The notes beneath the pieces were generated by a model. That model was not told where the DNA came from. It did no database searches and saw only the letters and a program-made list of their open reading frames with translations. Position numbers and translations under genes: made by a program. From Marinobacter sediminicola (lineage in GTDB: Bacteria > Pseudomonadota > Gammaproteobacteria > Pseudomonadales > Oleiphilaceae), in assembly GCF_031157525.1 (NCBI RefSeq), contig NZ_JAVIXR010000001.1:528911-592910 (forward strand): a stretch of 64,000 nucleotides of DNA, in the 5' to 3' direction. Below, piece after piece: positions 11,452 to 22,224 of the stretch (its first letter is position 1; every line of letters starts with the position of its first letter).

Positions 11452-13275
11452 ATGTCACAAAATAGGCCGAAGTCCCACCAGGTGGCTTCGCGGAAGGCGG
11501 TTGCCGAAAAAATTGATGATGTGCTTGCCGGTATCCGTGTTCCCAACCTTCCTTACCCCGCGGGTAAGTTGTCGCCAGAAACCGCCAGCGATTGGAAGTC
11601 GCTGCTGTTCTCATGCTGGACAGAGCAACGGGATGAGCGAGTAACCCACGTTATTCGTTCTGTGCACCTTGATTGGTCGGTGCGTCAGATCAATGCCGCT
11701 TACGTGGCCGATCGCATCATGGATGTATTCCTCAAAACAAGTGGGTTGCATACCGAGATTTCCCGGCGCATCGCCCGGTTGCGCTTCTATCTTGCATGGC
11801 GGATGAATATTGATGGTCACCAGGCTTTTAGTAACATGTTGCTGGAGTGGCTTGACAGCTTGCAGGAATGGCGTGGATGGAGTGATTCTGGTGGTCGCTC
11901 ATCAAAAGCACTTCTCGATCAGTTAGACACGTTGGTTGTTGCGGTTTCTGCATGTTTCAGTTCTGGCTCAACCAACGCTGTGGATGCATTTTGTGCTCAG
12001 TGGCAGGAGGATACAGCCAAGCGTGATGCCCAAACCGGAAAGCTACGCCAACGTTTGCAGGAAACCGAGCAGGGCGCTGCGCGCCAGCGACGTGCAGAGC
12101 AGACTTCAAGAGCGCTGATCGGACGCGCTCTGCAGGGGCGGAAGTTACCGCAGCCAGTACTCGATTTTATTTTCGATCATTGGCAAGGCCTTCTTAAACA
12201 AGCTGTGTGGGATTCAGGCGTCAACGGTGAAGCGTGTCGCCACGGCAGCAAGTTGTTGGAGTGGCTGGTATGGGTAGGTGACCCCTCCCTGTCAGACAAA
12301 GACAGAGATCGTTTGTACCATGTTGGTGAGCAGATTGGAGACCGACTGGTGGATGTATGGAACCGCGTGTTTGATCGCCCTCTTACACCTAACGCGCTTG
12401 CCGGCATCGGAACGGTAATGATGTCTAGATTGCGTGGTGAGACCCCCGAATTGACCAATGCACTGCCCGAAAGTCGCAATTTCACATGGAACCCATCCTG
12501 GCTCAGCTTTGAAACTTTACAGAATAAACAGTTTCAGCCGTTTGAGGGAATGTGGTTCGTTGAAGGTGAAGGTGCATCTGAACAGCGTCGTTTTTTCTGT
12601 GTTTTGCTGGAAGATACAGCTGAAATACTCTGGACTAACGGTACGGGTGTAAAGCTTGGTGTTCAGCCCTGGGATGCCTTCTGTGAAGCCAAGGAGAGCG
12701 GCAGCATTCGTCCTCTCCCTGCAGCGACACCGTTTGGTGATGTGCTTCAAGAAACCGTGCTACTACTTTCGGCGGCATATCAGAAGCAACGGGTTCAGCG
12801 TGAGGCTGCTGCTGCGGCGGCGAAAGCCCGTGCAGAAGCGCTGCGCAAAGAAAAGGAGGCGGCTGAACTAGCGCGCAAGGAGCAGGAAACTAAGCGCCTG
12901 GCAACGCAGGAGCGTCAGCGACAGGAAGCTGAAGAACAGCGGCTGGCAGATGAGCAGGCGGAGCAGGAAAGGCTCTACAGGGAAAAGACCCTGATTGCGC
13001 AAAAACAGGTCGATGAGATAAGTCTTGGTGGCTGGATTGTAGTGATTGCAGAGGAGCCCGAAACTGAAGACGCCCGGCTCAAACTTGCTGTCCGCACCAA
13101 TGCCTCGAGAAAGCTGATTTTCGTCGACCGGCTTGGGCTTAATCGCTGTGAATTTTTAGAAGATGAGCTGGTGCTGGGAATTGTCGAGGAACGGATTCGT
13201 ATTCTGGGTGGTGCTGCAGAGTTTGATGACACGCTAAGCAGGGTGGTTGGCCGTATTCGTGTCGGGCGTAACTGA
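11452..13275 (+). CDS. DUF1631 family protein with long charged coiled coil
   Basis: A 607-residue cytoplasmic-looking protein with no signal peptide. Its C-terminus (from about residue 525, with GGWIVVIAEE, a FVDRLGLNRCEF strand and a DTLSRVVGRIR end) and the segment LPQPVLDFIFDHWQGLLKQAVWD near residue 235 resemble DUF1631 proteins of pseudomonads, whose function is unknown. Between about residues 444 and 520 is a low-complexity run of Ala/Glu/Lys/Arg/Gln predicted to be coiled coil. It is followed 31 bp later by a PilZ-domain gene, suggesting cyclic-di-GMP-linked work, but that is inference. The family call is by eye. Confidence 0.7.
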   Translation: MSQNRPKSHQVASRKAVAEKIDDVLAGIRVPNLPYPAGKLSPETASDWKSLLFSCWTEQRDERVTHVIRSVHLDWSVRQINAAYVADRIMDVFLKTSGLHTEISRRIARLRFYLAWRMNIDGHQAFSNMLLEWLDSLQEWRGWSDSGGRSSKALLDQLDTLVVAVSACFSSGSTNAVDAFCAQWQEDTAKRDAQTGKLRQRLQETEQGAARQRRAEQTSRALIGRALQGRKLPQPVLDFIFDHWQGLLKQAVWDSGVNGEACRHGSKLLEWLVWVGDPSLSDKDRDRLYHVGEQIGDRLVDVWNRVFDRPLTPNALAGIGTVMMSRLRGETPELTNALPESRNFTWNPSWLSFETLQNKQFQPFEGMWFVEGEGASEQRRFFCVLLEDTAEILWTNGTGVKLGVQPWDAFCEAKESGSIRPLPAATPFGDVLQETVLLLSAAYQKQRVQREAAAAAAKARAEALRKEKEAAELARKEQETKRLATQERQRQEAEEQRLADEQAEQERLYREKTLIAQKQVDEISLGGWIVVIAEEPETEDARLKLAVRTNASRKLIFVDRLGLNRCEFLEDELVLGIVEERIRILGGAAEFDDTLSRVVGRIRVGRN

Positions 13276-13306
13276 TTGGTCCAAAAACAAGAAGCCAGGA
13301 AAAATA

Positions 13307-13720
13307 ATGAAAGACACTGACTACACTTTTGGAACACTGGAAGATCCTGCTGGCGGGCAGGATAACCGTATGCAGTACCGCCTAACGGCCCGTGCACAAA
13401 TTACTCTTGAGTTGGAAGCAGAGTACCCTGCATCGGAAGGCATACCTGGTTCCACAGGGCGAGAAATGGCATGTGACATACGTGATATTTCTGCCAGTGG
13501 GCTTTGTCTGCTTTCCGAGGAGTGTCTGTCGGCTGGGGCCTTGTATCCAGTGTCAGTTTCACTGGGGAACCATGAGGAACCGTTTGTACTGACTGTGGAG
13601 GTTGTCTGGTGTCGCCCGGAAAGGGCTGGCTATCTGGTAGGGGTGCAAATTGTTGAATCTGCTCAGACTGCGTATGTGGAATGGATAGAGGCTGTGGCTA
13701 GCGCAATGGAAACGCCCTAG
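13307..13720 (+). CDS. PilZ domain protein
   Basis: A 137-residue protein that is essentially one PilZ domain, the common cyclic-di-GMP receptor fold. The two ligand motifs are both recognisable: an R-x3-R element in YRLTAR (about residues 25-29) and DISASG (a D/N-x-S-x2-G match) near residue 62. The open frame extends upstream to 13247 inside the previous gene, but the ATG at 13307 follows CCAGGA with good spacing and gives a typical start, MKDTDYTF. It lies directly behind the DUF1631 gene and ahead of a terminator, so the two form a two-gene unit. Partner and output are unknown. Confidence 0.85.
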   Translation: MKDTDYTFGTLEDPAGGQDNRMQYRLTARAQITLELEAEYPASEGIPGSTGREMACDIRDISASGLCLLSEECLSAGALYPVSVSLGNHEEPFVLTVEVVWCRPERAGYLVGVQIVESAQTAYVEWIEAVASAMETP

Positions 13721-13747
13721 TTCAGACCATTTTGCTTAAGCTGAAGG

Positions 13748-13770
13748 AAAGCCAGCGCAAGGCTGGCTTT
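13748..13770. terminator. Bidirectional terminator hairpin between the PilZ gene and fabI
   Basis: The arms AAAGCCAGC (13748-13756) and GCTGGCTTT (13762-13770) are perfectly complementary around a five-base loop. The U tract is short on both strands (the stem itself ends in TTT), but the position between convergent genes supports a terminator. Confidence 0.7.
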
Positions 13771-13789
13771 CCCCATGATACGCAACGAA

Positions 13790-14575
13790 TTACTCTTCCA
13801 GCTCACCCATGCCGGTGATATTGAATCCACCGTCTACATACATGATTTCACCGGTAATACCGCTGGCCATATCTGACGTCAGGAATGCGGCTGCATTACC
13901 CACTTCATCAATGGTTACGTTGCGACGAAGCGGGGCGCGACGGGCGTTTTCCGCCAGCATCTTACGGAAACTCTTGATGCCAGAGGCAGCCAGGGTTCTG
14001 ATCGGCCCTGCAGAAATACCGTTCACTCGAATACCATCGCGACCGAGGCTGGCGGCCATGTAGCGGACGTTTGCTTCCAGAGAAGCTTTGGCAAGCCCCA
14101 TCACGTTATAGTTCTGAAGAACCTTCTCCGCACCCAAATAGGTGAGAGTCAGGAGGGAGCTGCCTTCGTGCATCATAGGGCGCGCGCCCTTTGCCAAGGC
14201 AACGAAGCTATAAGAGCTGATGTCGTGGGCGATCTTGAAGCCTTCACGTGTGGTCACATCAACATAGTTGCCATCAAGCTCGTGCCCAGGCGCAAAGCCA
14301 ACGGCATGAACAATAATGTCAATGTTGTCCCAGTGCTTGTTCAGTTCCTTGAACACATTTTCAATTTCTTCATCACTGGCTACGTCGCAAGGGAATATAA
14401 GCTTGCTGCCCCAGCCTTCGGCAAATTTCTCTACTCGCGGCTGCAACTTGTCGTTCTGGTAGGTGAAAGCCAGTTCCGCACCTTCGCGGGCAAAGGCGTC
14501 TGCAATACCGTAAGCAATGGACAGTTTGCTGGCTACGCCAACAATCAGCGCTCTTTTACCACTGAGTATACCCAT
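13790..14575 (-). CDS. fabI: Enoyl-[acyl-carrier-protein] reductase (NADH), FabI
   Basis: FabI performs the last reduction of each fatty-acid elongation cycle and is the triclosan target. The 261-residue protein has the FabI-specific N-terminal cofactor motif [13 protein letters not shown], and its residues line up with E. coli numbering: Y146, Y156 and K163 are all present (LTYLGAEK then NYNVMGLAK). The C-terminal [13 protein letters not shown] is typical. It is the last of the minus-strand genes here, with about 66 bp to yejF; the two groups may be transcribed separately. In P. aeruginosa, from recall, fabI also lies next to a yej-type transporter and mltD. Confidence 0.97.
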   Translation of the reverse strand: MGILSGKRALIVGVASKLSIAYGIADAFAREGAELAFTYQNDKLQPRVEKFAEGWGSKLIFPCDVASDEEIENVFKELNKHWDNIDIIVHAVGFAPGHELDGNYVDVTTREGFKIAHDISSYSFVALAKGARPMMHEGSSLLTLTYLGAEKVLQNYNVMGLAKASLEANVRYMAASLGRDGIRVNGISAGPIRTLAASGIKSFRKMLAENARRAPLRRNVTIDEVGNAAAFLTSDMASGITGEIMYVDGGFNITGMGELEE

Positions 14576-14641
14576 GGATCTTTCTCCCTGTGTTCCTGAT
14601 TTTAGAGCATTATCCCCGAAGTAAGGCGGCAGGAGTAACGC

Positions 14642-16258
14642 TCAAATAGTCGTAGTGATATTGGCATTTTTCATCTGGTAGAAAAAAGCCGCGTGCAGCA
14701 ACTCGTGCGTGTATTCTTCTGCGGGAGCCCGGAAAACGTCGTCGGCCTCTCCAATTTCTACAATCGCACCTTGCCTAAGAACCAACAACTGATGGCTAAG
14801 CGCCCGGACAACCGCAAGATCGTGACTGATAAAAATATAGCTTAGACCATAGCGTGCCTGAATATCCCGAAGCAGTTCGATGACCTGTTTTTGTACCGTG
14901 CGATCCAGCGCCGATGTGGGTTCATCCAGAATAATAAGGTCTGGCTGCAAAACCAGCGCACGGGCAATGGCAATGCGCTGGCGCTGGCCACCAGAGAACT
15001 CATGGGGGTAGCGGTGCCTTGCTTCAGGGTCTAGCCCTACATCCTTAAGCGCCGTAATCACCTTGCTGTCGTGGGTATCTCGGTTATCAGCATCGTGTAT
15101 CTCAAGTCCTTCCCGAACGATTTCGGCAATAGACATCCGCGGGCTCAGGCTGCCAAAAGGATCCTGAAAGACGATCTGAACACGCCGGCGCCAAGGCCGG
15201 AAGGCGTTTTGATTCAGTTCCGACAGTTCCTGACCGTCTAACTTTATGCTGCCAGTGCTTCCCGTTAGCTTCAGAATGGCATGGCCAATGGTGGTTTTAC
15301 CACTTCCGCTTTCCCCCACAATCCCTAGAGTCTGGCCACGATCGAGGCTGAAGCTGACGTGTTTGACTGCATGGAAATGCTCTCTAACCTTGCCGAACAG
15401 CCCCTTGCGGGTGGGGAAGCGGACATCCAGGCTACTCACACTCAATAGTGGCTGGTCACTCTTTGGGGCCGCCTGAGGAGCTTCTGGTGGCTCGGCGCTA
15501 AGAAGTTTGCGAGTGTAAGGGTGGCTGGGAGAAGCAAACAATGTAGCCGTTTCAGCTTGCTCGACCAGCTTGCCATGCTCCATGACCGCAACGCGGCTGG
15601 CATAACGGCGCACAATGGTGAGGTCGTGAGTAATCAGCAAAATGGCCATTCCGAGCTTCTTCTGCAGATCCTGCAACAGCTCCAGCACTTGTTTTTGAAC
15701 GGTTACGTCCAGCGCGGTAGTCGGTTCATCCGCGATCAGCAGGTCCGGTTCGTTGGCCAGTGCCATGGCAATCATCACACGCTGCTTCTGGCCACCCGAG
15801 AGCTGGTGCGGATAGGCGCCAAGGCGGCTCTCGGGGGTTTCGATACCAACCAGCGTTAACAGTTCCAGACAGCGTTTTCTCGCTTGGGACCCTCGCATGC
15901 CCTTGTGCAGCTCCAGGGTTTCGCTGATTTGCTTCTCGATGTTGTGAAGCGGGTTCAGAGAGGTCATGGGCTCCTGAAAAATCATGCTGATTTCGCGCCC
16001 ACGAACCTGGCGTAAGCGTTTATCAGAGGCCTGCAGAAGGTTTTCACCCCGATACCGAATTTCGCCTGTGGGATAGCTTGCGTAACGTTCGTCCAGAAGT
16101 CGCAAAACCGACAGTGCAGTAACGGATTTACCTGAACCGCTCTCACCAACCAGTGCCAGAGTTTCTCCTTTATTCAGGCTGAGGGATATGGAATCCACGG
16201 CCATTGGCCCCTTGTTGAAGGAGACCGAGAGATTAGTGATTTCTAACAGTTCACTCAT
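14642..16258 (-). CDS. yejF: Dual ATP-binding ABC subunit YejF (peptide/microcin C type importer)
   Basis: A 538-residue fusion of two ABC ATPase domains that energises the YejABEF oligopeptide importer on the cytoplasmic face. Each half has a complete set: Walker A GESGSGKS (38-45) and GESGSGKT, signature LSGGQKQR and FSGGQRQR, and Walker [13 protein letters not shown] and [12 protein letters not shown]. The C-terminal oligopeptide-type extension after each domain is present. It follows yejE with 12 bp between them, the last gene of the yejABEF operon. The substrate in this organism is not shown; the E. coli homologue takes up microcin C and other peptides. Confidence 0.95.
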   Translation of the reverse strand: MSELLEITNLSVSFNKGPMAVDSISLSLNKGETLALVGESGSGKSVTALSVLRLLDERYASYPTGEIRYRGENLLQASDKRLRQVRGREISMIFQEPMTSLNPLHNIEKQISETLELHKGMRGSQARKRCLELLTLVGIETPESRLGAYPHQLSGGQKQRVMIAMALANEPDLLIADEPTTALDVTVQKQVLELLQDLQKKLGMAILLITHDLTIVRRYASRVAVMEHGKLVEQAETATLFASPSHPYTRKLLSAEPPEAPQAAPKSDQPLLSVSSLDVRFPTRKGLFGKVREHFHAVKHVSFSLDRGQTLGIVGESGSGKTTIGHAILKLTGSTGSIKLDGQELSELNQNAFRPWRRRVQIVFQDPFGSLSPRMSIAEIVREGLEIHDADNRDTHDSKVITALKDVGLDPEARHRYPHEFSGGQRQRIAIARALVLQPDLIILDEPTSALDRTVQKQVIELLRDIQARYGLSYIFISHDLAVVRALSHQLLVLRQGAIVEIGEADDVFRAPAEEYTHELLHAAFFYQMKNANITTTI

Positions 16259-16270
16259 ATCAGCGCGCTC

Positions 16271-17320
16271 TTAACCGTTCTTGCGGGGATCAAATGCATC
16301 CCGCACGGCTTCCCCTACAAAAACCAGTAGAGTCAGCATCAGTGATAAGGAAGCGAAGGCTGAAATACCTAGCCAGGGCGCATGCAGGTTCGCCTTGCCT
16401 TGGGCGATCAGTTCCCCTAGGGAAGGCGAACCGGACGGCAAACCAAAGCCCAGAAAATCCAGTGAGGTCAGGCCAGTAATGGCGCCAGTGAGGATAAATG
16501 GCAGGAAGGTCAGGGTTGCCACCATGGCATTGGGTAAAATGTGGCGGAACATGATTTTCCGATTGTCCAGCCCCAGCGCCCTTGCGGCTTTGACGTATTC
16601 AAAGTTACGTGCCCGAAGAAACTCGGCGCGAACTACATCAACCAAACCCATCCAACTGAACATCAGCATAATACCGAGCAGCCACCAGAAGTTTGGTTGC
16701 ACAATGCCCGAGAGAATAATCAACAGGTACAGAACCGGCAGCCCCGACCAAATTTCGATAAAACGCTGACCAATCAAGTCGATCTTGCCGCCGTAAAAGC
16801 CCTGGATGGCACCAACCATCACACCAACAATACAACTGGCAAAGGTGAGCGTCAGGCCGAACAAAACCGAAAGGCGGAAGCCGTAAATGACTCGTGCGGC
16901 AACATCCCGCCCCTGGTCGTCAGTCCCCAGCCAGTTTACGGAGCTTGGCGGTGCAGGTGAGGGCACCTTAAGGTCATAATTTATGGTGTCGTAGCTGAAC
17001 CGGATTGGCGGCCAGAGCATCCAGCCATTAGCCAAAATCTCCTCAGCTATAAAAGGGTCCCGGTAATCGGCATCTGTTGGCAAGAATCCACCAAATGTCT
17101 CCTCGGGTACGTTCTCTATTACCGGAAAGTAAAGTGTGTCCTGATACGAAATGACCAGAGGTTTGTCGTTTGCAATTAGTTCGGCCACCAGAGTCAGCCC
17201 AAAAATTGCCAGAAACGCCCACAACGACCAGTAACCTCGGCGGTTATTGCGAAAGTTACGCAAACGACGTTGTTGAATGGGAGTCAACGCCTTCACGTTA
17301 CGCACCCTCCCGACTTTCAA
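16271..17320 (-). CDS. yejE: ABC transporter permease YejE
   Basis: A 349-residue inner-membrane permease of the DppC/OppC class. There is an N-terminal hydrophobic segment ([20 protein letters not shown]), then a long periplasmic insert with [23 protein letters not shown], which is the classic lead-in to the permease core, and about five further spans. The EAA-type loop reads [21 protein letters not shown]. The unusually long N-terminal periplasmic segment is a feature of YejE. Its start overlaps the end of yejB by 23 bp, so translational coupling is likely. Confidence 0.94.
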   Translation of the reverse strand: MKVGRVRNVKALTPIQQRRLRNFRNNRRGYWSLWAFLAIFGLTLVAELIANDKPLVISYQDTLYFPVIENVPEETFGGFLPTDADYRDPFIAEEILANGWMLWPPIRFSYDTINYDLKVPSPAPPSSVNWLGTDDQGRDVAARVIYGFRLSVLFGLTLTFASCIVGVMVGAIQGFYGGKIDLIGQRFIEIWSGLPVLYLLIILSGIVQPNFWWLLGIMLMFSWMGLVDVVRAEFLRARNFEYVKAARALGLDNRKIMFRHILPNAMVATLTFLPFILTGAITGLTSLDFLGFGLPSGSPSLGELIAQGKANLHAPWLGISAFASLSLMLTLLVFVGEAVRDAFDPRKNG

Positions 17321-18383
17321 AGTCGATGCGAGGGTCTACAAGCACATAGGTAATGTCGCTGATCAGCTTCAGGGCCAGGCCCATCAAAGTAAAGATAAAG
17401 AGAGTGCCGAAAATAACCGGATAATCCCGGTTGAGCGCCGCTTCAAATCCAAGCAAACCAAGGCCATCGAGGGAGAAGATTACCTCAATCAAAAGAGAGC
17501 CAGTAAAGAACAGTGAAACAAGAACACCGGGCAGGCTGGCAATTACAATCAGCATGGCGTTGCGGAACACGTGGCCGTAGAGAACCTGTTTTTCATCCAG
17601 ACCCTTGGCTCTGGCCGTAACGACGTAGTGCTTACCGATTTCATCAAGAAATGAGTTCTTGGTGAGCAGGGTGAGTGTGGCGAAGCCGCCGATCACGTTG
17701 GCGGTAACCGGGAGTGCGAGATGCCAGAAATAATCGCCAACTTGCTGATACCAATTCATCTGATCAAAGTTGGAGGACGTTAATCCCCGTAGAGGGAACC
17801 AATCGAAGTAGCTACCACCGGCAAAAAGGACGATGAGCAGGATTGCGAACAGGAAACCCGGAATGGCGTAACCGATGACAATGGCTGAACTGCTCCATAC
17901 ATCGAACCGGGAACCGTCTGACACCGCTTTGCGAATACCTAGAGGTATGGAAATGAAGTAGATGATCAGGGTAGACCAGAGCCCAAGCGATATGGACACG
18001 GGCATCTTGTCGACAATAAGTTCGGTTACGCTCCGCTCCCGGAAAAACGAATCACCGAAGTTGAAGGTGGCGTAGTCTTTGAGCATTTTAAAGAAACGCT
18101 CGTGGGCGGGTTTATCAAAGCCATACATCACTTCGATTTCTTTCAGCATTTCATCAGGAATGCCCCGGGACCCCCTGCTGTCACCGGAAGCACTGGAAAC
18201 CTCACCACCTGTGTCGCCACCACCCGCACGGGCCAGGGCGCTGCCGCCATGACCTTCCATTTCGGCAATCAATTGCTCAACTGGTCCACCAGGCGCAGCC
18301 TGAATGATCACGAAGTTGAGCAGCAGAATGCCGATCAGGGTAGGGATGATCAGCGCAAGGCGCCGAAGTATATAAATGCCCAT
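17298..18383 (-). CDS. yejB: ABC transporter permease YejB
   Basis: A 361-residue inner-membrane permease of the DppB/OppB class: first span at residues 7-28 ([19 protein letters not shown]), then a large periplasmic region containing a Gly/Ser-rich stretch and [22 protein letters not shown], then five more spans. The EAA loop region reads [23 protein letters not shown]. It pairs with YejE to form the membrane channel. It begins 15 bp after yejA and overlaps yejE by 23 bp at its 3' end. Confidence 0.94.
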   Translation of the reverse strand: MGIYILRRLALIIPTLIGILLLNFVIIQAAPGGPVEQLIAEMEGHGGSALARAGGGDTGGEVSSASGDSRGSRGIPDEMLKEIEVMYGFDKPAHERFFKMLKDYATFNFGDSFFRERSVTELIVDKMPVSISLGLWSTLIIYFISIPLGIRKAVSDGSRFDVWSSSAIVIGYAIPGFLFAILLIVLFAGGSYFDWFPLRGLTSSNFDQMNWYQQVGDYFWHLALPVTANVIGGFATLTLLTKNSFLDEIGKHYVVTARAKGLDEKQVLYGHVFRNAMLIVIASLPGVLVSLFFTGSLLIEVIFSLDGLGLLGFEAALNRDYPVIFGTLFIFTLMGLALKLISDITYVLVDPRIDFESREGA

Positions 18384-18398
18384 TTAGCGGTTACGTCC

Positions 18399-20240
18399 TC
18401 AGGGCTCTGCCCACCAATCGTCGAGGTCGGTACCGTTTTTGGGCGTCTTATCCGGATGCTTCAGGTGGCTCCAGTAGGCAACGCGATCTTTAGCAAGATG
18501 CCAGTGTGGTACCACGTAATGCCCTTGAAGTAGCACTCTATCGAGGGCACGTGTGCGCTGTACCAGCTCGTCCCGGTCCGGGGCCTGAATCACCAGGCTT
18601 ACCAGTTCGTCCACCACTGGATCATTTACGCCGGCATAGTTACGGGAGCCGTTGGTGTCTACAGTAGATGAGTGCCAATACTCGCGCTGCTCATTGCCAG
18701 GGGAATCTGACTGGCCGATGGCTTGGGTAATCATGTCGTAGTCGAACTCACGCACGCGTTGAACGTATTGATTGCTGTCTACCAGGCGCACAGACATGTC
18801 AATACCAAGGCGGGCGAGGTTGTTTTTGAAAGGCAGTACAACTCGCTCAAAGGTTTTCTGGAACAGCAGAATCTCGAAGGCCAATTGTTTGTCTGTTTCT
18901 GTATGAACCATTTTCCCGTCGCGAACTTCGTAACCTGCCGAACGTAGCAGTTCCATCGCTATTCTGAGGTTTCCTCTCAGGCCTTGCTTGCCATCGGTGG
19001 AAGGGGCTTCAAACGCCTTGGTGAAAATGTCCTCATCCAATCTGTCCTTGTAAGCCTCGAGTATTTCGAGTTCCCGGCCAGTTGGCAGGCCGGTTGCAGC
19101 CAGTTCGCTGTTTTCGAAGTAACTGTTGGTGCGGTCGTATTGACCATAGAACAGATTCTTGTTGGTCCACTCAAAATCGAAAGCGTAAGTGAGTGCTTCC
19201 CGTACCAAGGCATCGCTGAACACCTTTTTGCGGGTGTTGAACACGAAGCCCTGCATGCCGGTGGGGCGATGGTGTTCAATGGCTTCGGTAATGATAGTGC
19301 CGTTATCAAACCTTTCACCGGTGTAGGCAGTTGCCCAGTTTTTGGCAGAGGTTTCTACTCTGAAATCAAAGCTACCCGCTTTGAAAGCCTCCAGAGCCAC
19401 GGTGTCATCGGTATAGTAGTCATAGCGAACACGATCAAAATTCAACCGGCCTTTGCGTACCGAAAGATCTTTCGCCCAATAATCGTCCTGCCGCTCATAC
19501 TCAATTGTGCGGCCTGCTTCAAAACTACCGATACGATAGGCGCCGCTGCCGACAGGTGGAGTCAGGCCGTTCTTTCCAAACTCGCGACCTTCCCAATAGT
19601 GGGCAGGCAGAATGGGCATCTGGCCGAGAATCAGCGGTAATTCACGGTTGCTGGTTTCCTGGAAGTCGAAACGGATACGGTGAGGGTTTTCGATAGTGAC
19701 GTTGCTCACATCCGCATAGTAGTTCCGGTAAAACGGGTGCCCCTTGGTCGTCAGGGTTTCAAAGGAAAATTTCACGTCCTCAGCGTTAATGGGCTCGCCA
19801 TCCTGGAAGCGCGCTGTTTGCCTAAGGTTGAAAACCACATAGCTTCGGTCTTCCGGCGTTTCCAGGGATTCCGCTATGAGCCCATACATGGAGAAAGGTT
19901 CGTCTGCTGAGTACTCAAGTAGGGTGTCGTAGAGATAGCTACTGATACCGGCGGCGGAAACCCCGCGAATAACAAAGGGGTTGAAGGTATCAAAACCGTT
20001 GGCCACTACGGCCATTTTTAGCGATCCGCCTTTTGGGGCCTTGGGGTTAACGTAGTCAAAATGCCCAAACCCTTGCGGATATTTCGGCGCGCCGTGCATG
20101 GCCATACCGTGGACCGGTTGTACCTTGAGCCCTTCTGAGTCGGTTGATGATTCGCTGGCATATAAAGAAATTGGAGAAGCCAGAAAAGCCAGAACTGAAA
20201 GAAATGTTGTAAGGCGTGAGGCAGAAAAGGTTCTTGTCAT
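18399..20240 (-). CDS. yejA: Periplasmic oligopeptide-binding protein YejA
   Basis: A 613-residue extracytoplasmic solute-binding protein of the SBP_bac_5 family that captures substrate for YejBEF. A signal peptide is clear at residues 1-28 (basic start TRTFSASR, hydrophobic FLSVLAFLASPISL, then YASES). The mature protein has the cluster hallmark NPKAPKGGSLKMA and the family motif region FDTFNPFVIRG. It is the first gene of yejABEF, with a 120-bp gap to mltD upstream. P. aeruginosa, from recall, has two binding-protein genes at the equivalent locus; here only one is present. Confidence 0.94.
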   Translation of the reverse strand: MTRTFSASRLTTFLSVLAFLASPISLYASESSTDSEGLKVQPVHGMAMHGAPKYPQGFGHFDYVNPKAPKGGSLKMAVVANGFDTFNPFVIRGVSAAGISSYLYDTLLEYSADEPFSMYGLIAESLETPEDRSYVVFNLRQTARFQDGEPINAEDVKFSFETLTTKGHPFYRNYYADVSNVTIENPHRIRFDFQETSNRELPLILGQMPILPAHYWEGREFGKNGLTPPVGSGAYRIGSFEAGRTIEYERQDDYWAKDLSVRKGRLNFDRVRYDYYTDDTVALEAFKAGSFDFRVETSAKNWATAYTGERFDNGTIITEAIEHHRPTGMQGFVFNTRKKVFSDALVREALTYAFDFEWTNKNLFYGQYDRTNSYFENSELAATGLPTGRELEILEAYKDRLDEDIFTKAFEAPSTDGKQGLRGNLRIAMELLRSAGYEVRDGKMVHTETDKQLAFEILLFQKTFERVVLPFKNNLARLGIDMSVRLVDSNQYVQRVREFDYDMITQAIGQSDSPGNEQREYWHSSTVDTNGSRNYAGVNDPVVDELVSLVIQAPDRDELVQRTRALDRVLLQGHYVVPHWHLAKDRVAYWSHLKHPDKTPKNGTDLDDWWAEP

Positions 20241-20360
20241 GGGTCTCGCACATTCAGGTGTTTCAAGCCGACGCGGGGGGCATCCTGCCCCGCGCTCCTG
20301 TCTGCTAAATTTTTATGATTCTTATACTTACTGAAAGTTCCGGCCCTGAAAGGTTAACAA

Positions 20361-22070
20361 TCAGGGGCTGTTCCGGATGTCGACGTAGAGTACCAGACTT
20401 TGCCCCGGTTGCAGATAACGGGAGGTATTCAGATCGTTCCAGCTTGCGATGTCGCGCACGTTTACCGAGAAACGATTGGCAATGAGAGCAAGGGAGTCGC
20501 CTTTGCGAACGCGGTATCCCACCTTTCGGACCATGGCTTTGCCACGGGTGCTACCAGCTGAGGCTATAGTGGGTTGTGCGGTATTTGACCCGATCACCAG
20601 TTCTTTTCCGGGGATCAGCGGGTCTCCGGGTGCCATACCGTTCCAGGCCGCCACCTGGCGCACTGAAACCCGATGTTCGCGCGCAATATCCCAGAAGGTG
20701 TCGCCACGGCGGACAGTGTAACGCAGTTTACTTCCCGACCGCTTTTTGTCCTGTTTGCGCTCAAGCCGCTGGGATGCGCTGAGAGCGTAAGCGTCGGATT
20801 TCTTTGAAGCTGAAGGGATCATCAGCCGTTGGCCAATGCGGATTAGGTCGCCGTTGAGGTTGTTGACCTGCTGCAGCACCGCAGGGGTGGTGGAAAACTT
20901 TCTGGAGATAGTGTTCAGACTATCTCCGGATTTGACGACATAGTTGCGCCAGGACACTCGTTTTTCTGGTGGAATGTTCGCTAAAGCCGTACGGAAGCTT
21001 TCGGCATTCTGGTGGGGCACGAGCAAACGGTGCGGACCTTCTGGAGAGGTCGCCCAACGGTTATAGGAAGGATTAAGCAGATAGATTTCGTCAATGTCGA
21101 CGCTCGCAAGTTCTGCAGCCTGGGCGAGATCCAGTTGCCCACCGGTTTCGACGATGTCGAAATAGGGTTCGTCTTTGAGCGTTGGAAGCTCTATGCCGTA
21201 GGCTTCCGGGTCATCGAATATCTTTGCCAGCGCAATCAGCTTGGGCACGTAGTGGCGTGTTTCCTGTGGTAATTGCAGCGACCAGAAATCCTCGGGCTTG
21301 TTGCTGTTCCGGTTCCGGCGCATGGCAATTGAAACGGTGCCCCCGCCACTGTTGTAGGCGGCCAGTGCGAGTGTGTAGTCACCACCAAAGCGGTTGGTCA
21401 GGCGGTCGAGATAGGTGAGGGCAGCATCTGTGGCGGCTATTACATCGCGGCGGTCATCATGCCACCAGCTTTGGGTTAGGCCGAAGTACTTGCCTGTTGA
21501 AGGAATAAATTGCCAGAGCCCGGCTGCCCGGCCGTGGGAATAGGCAAACGGATCGAACGCACTCTCCACGACGGGTAGCAGGGCGAATTCAGCTGGTAGA
21601 CCACGTTTCTCTGTTTCATTAACAATGTGGTACAGATACCGGCTTCCGCGCTCAACGACGCGGTTAATGTAGTTTGGATGCCGTGCGTACCAGTTCAGCT
21701 GGTCTTCTACGCGCTTGTCATCAACATCGTGGTCGAGCATGAATCCGGCCCTGAGCCGGTCCCACATATCCGCCTCTCCGGCGGCGTCTGCGGTGATGTT
21801 CTGTTCAGGATTGTCCAGTTTTTCCCGTGCATCCCGTGCGGCTGCTTTAAGCTCTGGCGCGATTGCGTCGTCCAGCGGCTCATTGCGCACTGCATCACTG
21901 TCTTTGCCGGTTTCAACAGACTCCTTAAGCTCTTCATCACCGGCAGCGAGGGTTACTTCCTCAGACTCCAGCGGACTTTGAGATGCTGAATCTTTAGACA
22001 AATAGAGAGAGCTGCAGCCACCCGCCAAAGCACCGAGAATAAAAAGCAGGGGCAAACGTTTGACCAACAT
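20361..22070 (-). CDS. mltD: Membrane-bound lytic murein transglycosylase D (lipoprotein with three LysM)
   Basis: MltD cleaves the glycan strands of peptidoglycan, forming 1,6-anhydro ends. The 569-residue precursor has a lipoprotein signal with Cys19 in LGALAGGCS. An SLT catalytic domain follows, with the catalytic Glu at about 169 (VVESAFDPFAYSHG) and GLWQFIPSTGKYFGL. Three LysM peptidoglycan-binding repeats are visible, each starting Y-x-V-x-x-GD-S/T (YVVKSGDSL, YTVRRGDTF, YRVRKGDSL) in the C-terminal third. A low-complexity acidic segment fills residues 25-100. It lies back to back with gloB (same strand), as in pseudomonads. Confidence 0.95.
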   Translation of the reverse strand: MLVKRLPLLFILGALAGGCSSLYLSKDSASQSPLESEEVTLAAGDEELKESVETGKDSDAVRNEPLDDAIAPELKAAARDAREKLDNPEQNITADAAGEADMWDRLRAGFMLDHDVDDKRVEDQLNWYARHPNYINRVVERGSRYLYHIVNETEKRGLPAEFALLPVVESAFDPFAYSHGRAAGLWQFIPSTGKYFGLTQSWWHDDRRDVIAATDAALTYLDRLTNRFGGDYTLALAAYNSGGGTVSIAMRRNRNSNKPEDFWSLQLPQETRHYVPKLIALAKIFDDPEAYGIELPTLKDEPYFDIVETGGQLDLAQAAELASVDIDEIYLLNPSYNRWATSPEGPHRLLVPHQNAESFRTALANIPPEKRVSWRNYVVKSGDSLNTISRKFSTTPAVLQQVNNLNGDLIRIGQRLMIPSASKKSDAYALSASQRLERKQDKKRSGSKLRYTVRRGDTFWDIAREHRVSVRQVAAWNGMAPGDPLIPGKELVIGSNTAQPTIASAGSTRGKAMVRKVGYRVRKGDSLALIANRFSVNVRDIASWNDLNTSRYLQPGQSLVLYVDIRNSP

Positions 22071-22184
22071 AGGCGGATTCCGAATCTGATATTCCGCTGG
22101 GCTTATGTCTAAAAACCCGGCATATTTAATGAGTTACGAGCAAAAGTTTAAAGGATTCTATGGGAGCTCGTTTAATAGGGTCAA

Positions 22185-22214
22185 GAAACCTCTCGTTACG
22201 ACAATGAGAGGTTT
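22185..22214 (-). terminator. Probable terminator hairpin downstream of gloB
   Basis: The segments AAACCTCTC and GAGAGGTTT flank an 11-12-base loop and give a nine-base-pair stem just past the gloB stop. The U tract on the minus strand is short and interrupted, so efficiency is uncertain. Confidence 0.5.
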
Positions 22215-22224
22215 TGTTAACCGA

